From assembly GCA_024195265.1 (NCBI GenBank), contig JAJLRJ010000014.1, forward strand, positions 21,427,480 through 21,491,479: a DNA stretch of 64,000 bases. The letters are read 5' to 3'. The DNA is from Dendrophyllia cribrosa (lineage: Eukaryota > Cnidaria > Anthozoa > Scleractinia > Dendrophylliidae). The notes beneath the pieces are model-generated. The model was given only the letters and a program-made list of their open reading frames with translations, was not told where the DNA came from and did no database searches. The translations under genes and the position numbers were made by a program. This document shows, piece after piece, positions 43,115 through 56,900 of the stretch. Position 1 is the first letter of the stretch; every line of letters begins with the position of its first letter.

Positions 43115-44921
43115 TATGCACTGAGTTGCCTCACTGTAATAAAATTTTAATATTTGAAACTCTGAAAATTAACTTTTGTGACGAATCCTTTTTTTGACTA
43201 AGAACTTGATAAGAACGTTAAAGATCTGTTTTCCATCAAGAATAATTCCAGAAGGCATGCATGTATAGTTAATTTTTGCAACCAAAAAACTTTAGATATT
43301 TTTTGCTTTGGTTTTTCCATGTTGTTAATTTATTTTGTTCAATCTGTAAAATTCTTGCAAATAATTTATCTTTCCATCAACACTAATTCCAAAAGATGCA
43401 ATTAATTATAACACATAACTATTTTCGTTTTGAGATTTACTTTAATTAAATTTTTTTTCAAGCTGTAATAAAATTTCTTTTGCACGCAAATATATATTTT
43501 TAAATTTCATTGATATGAAAATTTTGCTAATTTATTTTTTTAATTATTTTACAACAACCCTGAAGTATTATTAATTTAGCGCATTTCTTTGCAATTCGAT
43601 TGAATCTCGTGCTTCGTTATATCAACACGCGAAGTCCGCTCTGCGTGACGCCTTGGCGAAAGCACGTGCAGTTTTTTTTGCACGCACGCAAAAACCGGAA
43701 ACGCATACTTTTTAATAGCTGGACCGTTTTCAATGTTATAGCTTCCCATAGAGGAACTCTGACAACTTGAAAAGATTGAAAGCATTTAACAAAAAGTCGT
43801 AATAGATCGATCTTATTTATTCTTTAATTTGTTAATTATATAATATCACTGATCGCAAACTGAAGAGAAATTGAATCGCCAGCTCCGGGCACCAGCTGGC
43901 ATGCATGGCGTTGAGTGTAGCTTGTCTTTCGCCATTTCGCGGAACTCGCATCAGGAGTACTTCAAAATTCAAATTATCAATACACTATGAATGCTAGAGA
44001 AAGTCCTGCTCCGAGGATATGCGCATGGATGCAAACATTTACAGAGATGGTTCGCGGCTTCCCGCTCTTGCGTTACCGAAGGAAGCAGTACTTATAATAC
44101 ATGCGATTAGCATACAGCTACAGAAATGGCAATGACCAAAGTTTGACCCTGCTTCAAGTAAGCAGTTTATTATTAGTTCCGAGAAACATTGGTATGAAAG
44201 TGAACGCTCGAAAACCTGGATCAAATTACCAATTCCGGGGGGTGTAGCTCAGTATGTGAGATGAGGGTCACTCCTTATTTTTATTCCAAAGTAAATATTT
44301 GCTCTTTTCTTTCCCTTTACCTTTTCGCCGGCGAGACTTTGACGGAAACTCTTGTATTCGGCTTCTTGATTGTTTTCTTTCCGTGTCATAGCCCTGATAT
44401 GTTTAAAAAAACTTTGTGTTGTGTGGCCGTACCTGTTTTGCCACGCACTTCAATTGAATGCCCTTTTTAGCCGGCCGTTCACACTATTCTTTCCCCGTTT
44501 CCGTGGCGGAAAACTAAATCACCTTATCTTTTGTTTTTTAAAGTAGGCATAAGCTTAGATTTTTCTTCCTATGATAAAAGAAAAACCGTATGTCGTCATC
44601 ACATCAATCAAACAACAGAAATCATATTTCTTTCGAAGGGAAATCGAACTTTTTCATATGAAGGACCCCCGGGTCAGATTATCACGTGCTTCTGACAGCG
44701 TCTCTGAGCCAATCAGGTTGTCGCAAACGAAAATGCGGCATAAAATTTCCTCCGTCAGTCGATAAACAATCGCCATCTTGATTTGGTTGTATGATGTAGC
44801 CTTTGGAATTGCCATTTCTTCAGAGATGATTTTGCTTTTTAACATCTCGGAAGGTCGTTAAGATCTTGGGAATTGCTTACTAAGGATCTTGTGGACTTTG
44901 TTGACGGTAAATTTCGCAGCT
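43115..44921. other. 5' flank of the bHLH-PAS gene
   Basis: Very AT-rich sequence to about 43570, then more balanced sequence up to the start codon. No exon recognised. GGTGTAGCTCAGTATGTGAG near 44242 resembles a tRNA box A but has no matching box B. The promoter should lie in the last few hundred bases. Confidence 0.45.
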
Positions 44922-47900
44922 ATGCCGCCTGTTAAACGCTTGGCGCAAAAGCCAAGGTATGTTTGAGTCAAGTGCTTGTCTGAGCTAAGGGGTATGGGTG
45001 AAAATAATATGGCATTAATACTAATGAACTGCAATGCCTCCGTGTTTCGCTGTAGCCTGTTTCCCAATGCGCAGCTTGCGAGTATTGATGTTCACTAATG
45101 TTGCGTTTGTTCCTGTTTTTCAGGACAAAGAGTTTAGACAACACAAGGTAAGATTTACGCACGGTTACGTTTCTAATTTTCCATACTCCGTACATCGGCG
45201 TCTCAGTTCTTTCCGTAGATCTCCAACAGTCGCAGCAATCGTTACAGACACGGCGATGTAAAGTAGTTTTGAAAACTGACAGCTGTTAGCTGATTTGTTT
45301 CATCAGACAAGATTCGCTTTGAACGGAAATCGAAGCAGTGTTTGCAAGTGTTTGCGTGTGTGTGTGTTTTAGATAGAGTGTCGAGGGCCTCGAAACAACT
45401 ACACGATTTTGGATAATGGTCTAGGAGATCCGCCTCATAAATGCAATTATATACAACACGATATGTTTGAAACGTCATAGCGTTTGATTTATGCCAGTAC
45501 ATTTCGCTTTTTTAGTGACTGTCGAACGGTTTTTTTTAACAATTTTGTCATTTGTTTTTCTCCTGCACCTTGTTCAAAACGCAGAGACCGGGTGCCGTGC
45601 ATAAATTAGCCAAGCATCAATATATTAATTGAGACATTTCTATTAACGTTTCTTTCTTTCTTGTTTCTGTCAATTGGTGCATATAACATGAACGCAATTG
45701 TTCAGGGATATGTTGTGCATGATTCTAATGGTTATGATGTGATTCGAGTGCGTTTTGCTTCTTGCGAAACGCATTCGAACGAACTAAAAACTCGCATTCA
45801 TTGTGTTCTGTTCATAACAGAACTCTCGACGGTCTACAAGGTCGCCACTTTAGAATCTAGATCACCCGAACCATTAGCGTTTTTCAAAAATGACTTTGAT
45901 CCGCGTAGGACAATGCTCGCCCTTTCGCATTTGTGTTGATTCCTTAATAGTTGAAAGTAAAATGTATAGAGTGTTTGGTGGCCTCGCAGGAGATTTTTTT
46001 GTTTACATTTGTTCCTGTCGGAAAAGCTAATGTATTTAAGTGTAGCTCATTTTCGCTGAAATTGACAGCTGTTTTCTTGTTGTTTTTATTGTACTGAAAT
46101 GGTGAATCTCTTGTGGCAGTTTTCCTGCTTCATTTGGGACTATTGTCAATCACTTTCAGCGAGAATTTATTATTTTTCTGTTTATTGAAAGTCAAGAGCG
46201 AAAACCGTTCTTAATTTGCGCTTGCAAACGTAGCGAATTTATTTCGTGCGTGAGTAATTACCGAAGGCTTTGAAGTTAACGGTATTTTCGGAGATATAGT
46301 TTGATTGTTATGAAAAAAGAATATCGAATGTTTGCCTAGACAAACTGTCAGTCGACATCATTTGTTTAATCAACGAGAATGTCTTAGATTGTACGTCCTT
46401 TTCACGGTTCCTTTTCACAGTGTGCCAAGTGGGAGTTCGAGATTAATATGTAAAGCTTCATTTAATATAATGATTCCGTGTTTTTTGCCTTCATAATATC
46501 ATTCCGGTCAGTGATTTTAAATACAGTATCTTTCCATCTCATTTCAGAAATGTTCTTCTTTAATACGTTGGTTTTACCGCATAATTTTTTTGTAGTAATT
46601 CACACGTTCCTTCTCTGTTACTCTGATTTCGTTATTTTGAACCAGATTTTAGCATTAAAAGATAACAAGATTGATGCTGTTTTTAGAACACGCCATTGAC
46701 TGTGGAATTTACACACATGTTCAGACAGACAACTCTATCATTGATTAGCTGGCTCCATGCAATCCATTTGAAGACAGCGCCAAAAGCTTGACTTTAATCC
46801 AGTATTAAAAAAATCAAGTAAAGAAAACTCAACATGGCTTAAACTGACATGAACTCTGTATTAGAGCACCGTCATTGTTTTGTGATCTACAAAGTAATTA
46901 TTTGGAACAGAAAAATATGTTCTCAAGTGCCTTTTTCTGTGGTTTACCTGTTGTGACGTTATGAAGTTTCATGGTCTATTCTGAGATAATATTATGTTTC
47001 AGTGTAATTGAAGTATTTTGATAAGGTTAGACATGAATTACTTTAATTCCAGTGGTTAACTCCCCTATCAAGCATTTATAATGTCTTGAATTTGCTTTTC
47101 ACTGTATATTTCCAAACTTCACAGATAATAAACCCTTTCACTCCCAAAGTCGATTGTGGATACATGTAATTTTGTTTTAACTTTTGAGTCAGGGTATGCA
47201 ATCCTATGATATGACCATTCAAATGAAACCTCTTCAGCAGTACTTTTACATGGTAGCATGTGTTTTTTAGTATTTTACAATGTGAAATTTGTGATTTTTT
47301 AAAAATTTATTTTGATTTTTGGAACTCTTGGAAGTTTTAAGATTGAGTAGGCACCTGTCAATTTCCATGTCACTCAGTCAAAAAAAAAAAAAAAGGAAGC
47401 ACCATTAGCAACGAAAATTATCTATTCTTAGATATTCATATTTGGTTGCTCGCCACAAACCATTTTCTGATTTTATTAATTATTTGTGATAAGTCACTTC
47501 AAGTTCCTGTGTAGAGATATCTCGTATTGTTTCTGTTTTCTGTTTAATTCTAGTTTTCCTTGTCATTGCAAATCAAGGCTTCAGCAACATCTTTGAAGAA
47601 TGTACAATGTTTATAGATAAAATAACACTTCTTAGGAAATGATGTACCTTAGAAAATTTTGGTGCTGTCTTGAAATCTATGCGTTATGGAACCTATTGGA
47701 TAGTAAAACTAAAATTCATCTTGGAGCCACTCTTACTATATCAAAGGCTTCAAAGAACCTGGCATTTTTATAGATTAGGAGTGTCTCATGTTCATTGATT
47801 AAATCCCAATGAACATCAAACATTAGCAGTCTGAATCAATATATATACAACAGTCACTCTTGAGACTAATATCGTCTTTTAGTTACTCTTAAGTTAGATT

Positions 47901-50900
47901 GTGTAAATTTTTGGGTGCGTATGGTGCGCGTAAAATTAGCTGACTTTACATGCACATGTGTGTAATTAAAGTAAGGGACAATCTATAACAGGGTTGTGCT
48001 ACAGCCATGCTAGTAGCCACACTAGACTAACTTTTGTCTGTGGGTGACATGAAAAAAAAAACTTACATTTTGCTTTAACCTTCGCTGCGGGGCACCACAA
48101 ATTTCATTGTTGGGTTTCCCTTGGTCTCCCTATGATAATTCTAAGAGCACAGCCGTGATTAAAATTTGCTTGCATAACTGAGAAAGTTAAAACACTCTCT
48201 GCTTTGCTATGCTGCTATATCGTCTCTTATCAAAATTAATAAGAGATGATAGCCAGCCAAATTTAAGTACATCTTCATGTGCATTATTTTATAAATTATG
48301 TTACAGTGGAATCCATGTATAAAAGTTACTGAACGTTGCTCTTTTCTTTTCATTTTGATGTTATAAACTTAAAATGGAAGAAAAATATTTTATTGAATAT
48401 ACAATGAGGATTTATGGTACCTGAGTGTTACTATGTTACATCCCTAAAAAAATGTATTATTGATACTTGCTGTTGCAAAAGCGAGAAAAGTCAAACTGAC
48501 AGGAGTTTTGGATTGCCTTTAAACACTGTGATTAGGCCAACTGCGATCGCCCAAATGAAAGATGAAAGAGGGGGAATTCTTGAAAATGTATTTCAATTGA
48601 TTCTTATTTTGGCCTGCCACACATTTTAACTCATTCTTTTCCAAGAGCAACCAAGCTCATACTGAGAAAATCCAGTATGATTGGAAAGTACAGTGCAGTT
48701 CCTTTCAGTGCAGGGCTGTTATTAGTAGCTAGCAGCCCACTATTGTGGACAGGATCTGCGCCAAAAATGAGCGGAAACTCGGAGTTTGAAAACAACTTAA
48801 GAACATGGGAGGCTGTCTTGAGTTTATGAGCACCTTCTTGTGAAGCCGGCAAACTCAAAGCTTATAACAGCACTGCTAGTGCATTCAAAATATTGGCTTG
48901 AGAAAGCCATTTATAAGCAAGACAGTTTGGGATTCCAAATTTGCTTAAAATCAACCTGTGCTTTTAGAGACCTTTTCAGACATTCAGTTGATATACATAT
49001 TTTCCAGACAAAGTATCTATATTTATGTGTAACACTGCATCAATACATGGGTAATTTCCTTTGTTTTGTTAGAGTTAATCTTTCACATCATGAAATCACA
49101 TACTAGAGTGTTTCTACATGAAACCAAATGCCAATTGTTCACAACAAATAGAAAACTGGTTAAGCATCATTCTTTTCTTTGCATTGCCTATAATAAAATT
49201 GATTTTATTTTTACTCAAACTTGTCTTGCACACAGAATTCTTGCCCTGTCTTGTACAGAATGTTTGAGAACTTGCTTTCTGAAGGTAGCTAGCTGCATGA
49301 TGCTCAATATCTGTAAAAAAATGGGAACAACTTAACAATTTTTTATTCTTTCAAGTATGTAATGGTTCATTAGATTTTCTCCATGGTGACAAATTATGTT
49401 TTATTCAAGAAATTTTCATAGCTTTTGGAATGGACATCAGCAGCCTAACATCATTGACTACAGCACAAAGACTCTTAAAAGAGCATGAAATTTATTTTTA
49501 ATTTTATGAAACAGAAATGTTAATTATTTTGCTCCATTAAAATCACTGTTCTTCTTTCAAAGCTCAGCAGTGCATATGGAAATACTTTACCAGATGAAAT
49601 ATGAGATGAAATACAGAAGATGTTATGATAAAGATGTAATGTTTGTGTTGCAAGCATGGGTCAAAGAAAAATATCTGATTACCAGACGGCAATTGAACCT
49701 ACAGACTGTATGACCTTCTATACACTGTTGAATGCTCTAACCACTAAGCTATGAGAGACTCGTGGCCATTTACTAGGTTCTTAACCGACACACGTCCTAG
49801 CTGTTAGGATCAGCAATGTGGAAAGGGTCGCGTGTGGTGATAAATAAAGAAAGGTTGAAAAATTTGTACATTGTAAAAAGATGGTTTTTGATTTAGTAAA
49901 TTTAAAAAAAAAAACTGTGTATGGTTTTGATAAATACATGTACATGCACTTTCTTATTCAGTTGTTTGCCATAAATCAGCATGTTGTGGTATATGATAAT
50001 CTTCATGTGTATAAATGTACCTCATTCACTGCTAATATTATATAGAACTTTATTTGTTGTTGAAAGGAACTCTGCTCTTAAACCACATCTTCAGTAGTTG
50101 ATTGTATGTAATAAATGATGATAATTATGTTGTTGCTCGTGGCAACAACAAACAAGAAGTGCCGTGATCAGACCATGATCATCCAATGTTAGACCAGTTT
50201 TAAGTGTCTTGAAAACTTAAAGTAAATTAACAGACTTAAGTAAATTATCAGACAAAACCAGTTCAATTGAGAATAGATTCTTGGCTTAGCTGACGATTTG
50301 GCGTAGAATTACATAAAAGTTCCAGGCCTACATTTCATATTAATGTTGCATAAAACTATATATTCCTGCTCAGTTTAGTCAGTTTGTCTGTATTTGACAA
50401 GTTAAATTATTTATGAAGGTTTCTTTACAGGAAGTGATTTCCGGGCGGCATGTATTTTGTGGCGGGTTCAATGATGTTTTGTTTATCTGTGGTCATGACT
50501 GTTTCATCCAATATTCATAATCCATCAAGAATGAAATTTCAATGTTCTGCACTTTCACAGTATTTGTCATCTGTTAAGTTAAGCTTGTTTGAGGTCAGGT
50601 TTCTAGTCATGGATTAATAGTTTATTTAATTTTTGTTTTTAATTAAGCTTTGAATGTGTAGATTATTTTGTTCAATTGTTGTAACTTTCATGATAACAAG
50701 TTTGTTGTTTACACAGCGGTATGAAACTGAAAGACAGGTATTTATTTAAAGCCGCACATAAACAAGATGTACACACCTGTGCCAAAGGCTTTAGCAGAAC
50801 CTTTAAGTGACAGGAAATTTAAGGGATAACATGAAAGCTGCATGCTAAACTTGGAAAAAATATCCAACAGGAGTGCCAAAAATCAAAATTCGAGAAAAAT

Positions 50901-53900
50901 CCAAATTTCATTTTGTAAAATATTGAAAACCAAGTGGTTCAACAAAAAAAGTAATACCAAAAAGGGTTTCATTTGAATGGTCACACCATAGGATTTTATC
51001 CACAGACTCAAAAGTTAGAACTACACTACATGTTTCTATAAATAATTGACTGTGTTAGTGAAAGTCTTAGTAGTTTATTAACAGTTTGTATTGATAATTG
51101 TATCTTGTACACTGTACAAAGTGGTTTTCAAATTAAATGAAATCATTTACTGATGATTTGATATAAAAATTATAAAAGCTGTTGATGAGGACAGAACATC
51201 AAAGTTAAACTGGATAAAGACGAATTATATCATCCTGACAAATAGCAAGGCTAATTCTTTCACTTTCTCTGCTATTTGTGTTTCAGTATTTTGCATAATG
51301 AAAATTTGATATATTTTTTTTCAGTTACCCTCATCTAGTCCATTTTACTTTTTGGTAGCAATAGGGTAAAATCTGTGAGAACTTTCCACATTTATTAGGC
51401 TTGGAAATCTCTTTAATATATGTTTCTTTTTTGTTCTGATGAGAAAAAAAATGCTTGTGAATGTCGATAAGTAGCCCAGCTTTAATGTTTTCCTAAAAGT
51501 TATGAAAACTCTCCATGTTTGTTTCCTAGTATGTGAAAATATTTCAGAATTAAAATAGAGGGTCTGTGAAAGCTCAACCCTTTTACGCCCAGAGTCAATT
51601 ATGGAGACATGTAATGTAGTTCTAACTTCTGAGTCTGTCAACGTAAACGAAATCCTATGGTGAGACCATTCAAATAAAATCCCTTTGGCAGGACTTTTGC
51701 GTGGTACCATTTGTTTTTTTTTCTATATTTTACAAAATAAAATTTGAGATTTTTCTACTGATTTTTGGCACTCTTTGGTGTTAAAGGCTTAATATCTTGT
51801 TTTTTATTTCAAAATTTGGCAGTCGGCCTACTTGCAAGTTTCATGAGCAGTCATGGTTAAAAATAACACTGTATATGATAGAGCTTGGCAAAATTTTGTG
51901 GTACATATTGACTGTGGTTTTATATCGAGTTGTGGGTGAGATTGTGTGCATCATGCGTATAGCAAATGATTCACCATGCATGTAGCAAAGTGTCTCAACT
52001 CCTTTAAGAAGATTATTGTGGTAAAAAAAGGTACATGTACATGGCATTATGTCAGATGCTATTAAAGGGGAGAATTTCTGGCCACTGTACAACTACCTTG
52101 ATTTGAATTGTTCCAACAAGATAACACAACCAATTGATCTGCCTTCTTTCAGTTAGGATTTGTGACCAACTGTTACAATGTATATGAACCACTGCTGAAA
52201 CATTGTTTCCAGTGTTTGATATCCACTGCCTCACGTACAAAGCTTCTTATAGGTGCATCTTAAACCCAAACCATATATGATATTATTATAAAAGTTTCTT
52301 TTTTGCAAGTCATACATTGACAAAACCACAGAAACCACAAACAATTCACTATTGCACAAACATCCCACTTTGTTCTTATGAAAAATCACATTAATTTTTG
52401 TACCTGTCAGTCGAGTTTCCCTTTAAACTTCCTGTTATTTTCTGTTTTAAATGATACCCTTGGAAACAATTCACCGTAGTAAAAAATCTATTCTGTATTA
52501 TATTTTCAAGAACTTTAACTCAAGTTTATTATAAAAGCAAGGGAAAAAATAAAATAAATTACATGTAATTGGATGTATTTTGATTCAGTTTGGTTTTGAA
52601 GGAGGTATCTGTAAGCAAAGTTCTTTTTCAAAGTACAGAAATTCAGAATTTTTAGACTAAAGGAAATGTTAAAAATACCAGGTAGAGTATTTTAGGGAAG
52701 AAGACCACTACCTTGTATAGATGAACATGTGACTACAGTGTAAAAGAACAATAGTTAAGATGTGAAAGATTACAAGGGGTCATAAAACAAACTTGGTGAA
52801 ATTATAAATAAATTACCAAGGTCGACGAACAAAATATGTGAATTTAATATTGACATTGACAACTTAGCGTTATTTTTTTAATGTTTTGTGAGCTCTGTTG
52901 AATCTTGAAAGATGTACTTATAAAGCTACCATGTATCTAAATTTACCTTCTTTTATTGTGTTGCACAATATACATGTAAATGTAAGTAAATCAAACGTTT
53001 TAGAGATGTGTTGACATTCCAATGTAAGTGTTATTCTGGCATCATTCATCTTTTCTTTTGTCATTCATGTTTTACTAAAATTGTTACGTTTTCTTTGTTA
53101 ATGTGTTGTTTTCAGCTTCTTGGCGCCAGGGAAATTGTTTACCTATATTTAGAAGCATTTCATGAATTTTTACCCACTGAGATTTCTTATTATGATTAAT
53201 GAAACTTTGTAGCTAAACAGAAACAAAATGCAATTATCACAGTGAGGGTATCGTTGCTAGTGATGAATAAGTAAACAACATGTGCTCAGGTTTAATAATA
53301 CATGCAAGCCTGTGAAGCATGTAGGCTTTTGTCATGAATGACTTTTGACTCCAGTCGAGATTTACATGAAACAGGACTTGTTGAGTTAGCTTTGAGCCAT
53401 TTCTGATTCTTTAAAGGAAATTGGCTTTACCATTGTAGCTTTCTTTCTCTTGATATTATGCCTTGTTTTTTTTTATGCCAAAGAGTAGAAATTGAAAAAA
53501 AAATCTTGTGGTTTCTAAATGTTTATAGCTGTTTTTTATTGCCACTGGAAACAAAAACGGAGAACAGTGCTTGACCTTGGAGAGCAAAATGAAAGATTTA
53601 CAAGCCAAGAGGAAACAAGTTTTAAGTGCAGTAAAACAAGTAAAGCTATCACTTGTCAACTGTGTGATAAATAAATGCCAACCCTTTTCCTCCCACACCT
53701 GAAGCCTCAATTTTTATTATAATTATGTGGTTGTCATGAGTAAAACCTCAATTCATTTGTTGTGGTTGAAATTTAAGCCACAAAGCAGTAGTTTCCTTTT
53801 TAATTACAGTGGTTCAAACTTTTGATTCTGTGGACAGAATTGAAAATGTGACTAACATGTATCACTTGAAAATTCCTTGCTGTGGTGCCGTATAGTTTTT

Positions 53901-56900
53901 TCTACAACTGAAAATAGTTCTTGACTAACTTCATTTGCATCAATTTTTTTATGGATGAAACACTCAAGTGTTTCCTGACATGTGAGAACTACCAAGCAGA
54001 AATTTCTTTTGATGCTGTAATAGTATATTTTAATTTTTTTCCAAATGAAAATTTATTGCATAAAAGTTAATTATTACTTGTTGTTTGTACAGACCTGTAG
54101 ATGCATATATTTTTTGTTGTAAGGCAAAGAATAACTTGAAATTACCTAACCCAGAAGGACTATTTAGAATTTTAATGTTTTAGTTGTTCAGCTCTGAGAT
54201 GGATCAATATAAATACTGACATTGGTTTTACCCATGACCACGACTAGCGACTAGGAAAGGTTAAATTTAAATTTGAGTGTCATTCAAGCATGTTTTAGAG
54301 TGTTTAGATCCTTGTCAGTTGCCATCTAAATTACCATAGTCTTTGTTTTTGGGAACAGATCTAGTGATACTTGAGAGCTTTTCATGTGGCATTTTGTGTG
54401 GGTCATATTTTCTACACGTGCTCACACTGTAGATGGGATGTTGTTTTTGTATGATTTGTCAACAACTACATGTACACACATTTATTTTACTATTTTAATG
54501 AGATCTTACAAATTTGTGAGTTCAATATGTGAAGGTCTTCTTTTGGGTTACAAACATTTAGGAGCCATGAGAACTTTTCATGCAAAGTGAAACTTTCCTT
54601 AAATCTTCTATTTTCATGACAGATCCTTGTAGATGTGATAATAGTCTCTGGCTCAAAACACATCCTGAGTGCATGCATTTTAAATGTATGTTATTGGCTG
54701 TCAAAGGGTCAAAGTTAGGTGAATATTGACACTTGAGGTAGCTGGGATGGCACAGTATGGAGAGCACTCGCATCCCACAAATGTGGCCTGGCTTTAATTC
54801 GCAGACTCGGCTTCATATGTGGTTTGAATTTGTTGTTAGTTCTCATCCTTGCTCCGAGGGTTTTTTCTCTGGGTACTCTGGTTTTTCCTCCCTCCTCAAA
54901 AACTAACATTTCTAAATTCCAATTTGACCAGGAATTTTCAGAGAGCCACCCTAATTAACCTAGAGTTAGCTTGGTGCCACCCTCTTTTAAAATTGATATT
55001 TATTTAATTTATAACTACTGTATTGTGACCAAGATAAACCGTGTTACCATTCAAACAGATTAAACTTATTATCAGGCATGTGCGTAGACCAAGCTGATTT
55101 GTGGTATGTAAAAGGTCGGTGGCCGCCTATCACACCTTACAGCTGTATACAAGTGTAATTTGTATAATCACTTAAATTGCCAGTTTGATCAAAGTTTTAA
55201 TTTTTTTTAACTTTCAAAAGGGAATACATGTATTTTTTTAGTAATCTGTCCAAACTTCTTTTCAATCCGATCACGGAAAACATGATCTTTTTTTTTTCAG
55301 CCACACTTTTTGCTTTTGTATGGCTGCCATTAAATTGGCATGTTCCTGGAGTTCCCAAAGATAGCCAGTGAAGGTGACTGAACTTCAGGAATATGCAAAT
55401 TTTATGGCGGCCATGCAAATAAAGAAAGTATGGCCGAACGAAAAAAAAAAATTTCCCTTGATCGGATTGAAAAACGGTTTGGACAAGTTACTAAATACAT
55501 TACATGTATTTCCTTCTGAAAAATGAATAAAATTTTATCTTACTGGCACTTTAAGTCAAGTTTTTGTACCATTTGTTCTAGCAGTGCCTGGTAGCACAAG
55601 GGTACTAGAAAAACCTCCTTTTTGCACAAAGCTAATGTGCTTGGTACCTTAGAGCATAGCCATATAAATAAATGCTTTGATGCAACCTGCAGTATGTCCC
55701 CCAACGGAGCCAAGATTTTTTGGGCTCTGTCCAACCAAAATGGTAGCTTATCTAAATCAGCATTCTGTTAAATAAAATACTACATTGAGTTGTATGCTTT
55801 GTTTTATTCAGAACTGTTGAACTTCGCAAAGAGAGATCTCGCGATGCTGCAAGAAGCAGGCGAGGCAAAGAAAATGCACAGTTTGATGAGTTGGCAAAGC
55901 TTCTTCCATTGCCGGGTGCCATTACATCCCAGTTGGACAAGGCATCAATTGTCCGTCTGACGATCAGTTACTTGAACATAAAACAGTTTAATCTTCCTAA
56001 AATAGGTATGAGTTGTGTGGAAAGTAGAAAAAAATTATATAGGGTTAACTCTCTTGGCTCACAAACTCCTAGATACATGTACTGTCCTTTAGTAACACTG
56101 CTGTAAGTAATGGAAGTTCTCACAAAAGTTTAATATACATGTTGTAGGTTAAAATTATTTTAGGTTAAAATTATTTCAAACTAGGTTGATTTTTATTTTC
56201 CTTTGTCCCAGATTCATTAACATAATCTCAGACAAAGGAAAATAAAAATTAACCTAGTTTAAAATAATTTTAACCTAAAATAATTTTAACCTACAACATA
56301 CACAAAGAAGAATATTACTGAAGAATGATGGACTCTTGCTGTTACATGTACTGCACTGAGTTATTGTTGGGACTCATCTTATTACTTAAAATTATCCAGA
56401 GCATAAAAAGAATAGTTTGCCATGAAATGGCGTGAAAATCAGCCCGCTTCACACACCATGGTTTCACTCCACAGTTTGAAAAAAGTCAATCATGTGATCA
56501 AATTTTTGTTGACCGCAAGTCAACCACGGGATCGGTAACGTTGAATTTGCAAATAATGAATTGGAACTTGTTAAGAATGAATTTGAACTTGCAGTCGCCA
56601 ATTATGCCTTAAAATAATATATTTCCTGAACTTAAGTTTTTGTAACTCGAACAGAAAAAACTGTTTTTCTAAGAAAGGTATTATCTGAGCACATTTGAGA
56701 TGACTGCAAGTTGATCGCAAGTTCAACGTTATATAACATAACCAATCATGTGGTTGAATTAGTGAATAAATGAATGACTTATATAGCGCACATATCACAT
56801 GTCTCATGGCACTTCCAGACAGTTATGAGAATGAGATCGGTTGTCAGCTCATGAAGGCACATCAGGCAGCCGCTATCGGTCCATTGTTGATCTCATCACC

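Noticed and set aside
44229..44262. tRNA gene start (GGTGTAGCTCAGTATGTGAG)
   Set aside because: Only a box A-like phrase; no box B or acceptor pairing downstream.
45661..45939. 92-residue open frame in the long intron
   Set aside because: No recognisable domain, no splice or repeat support, composition like the background.
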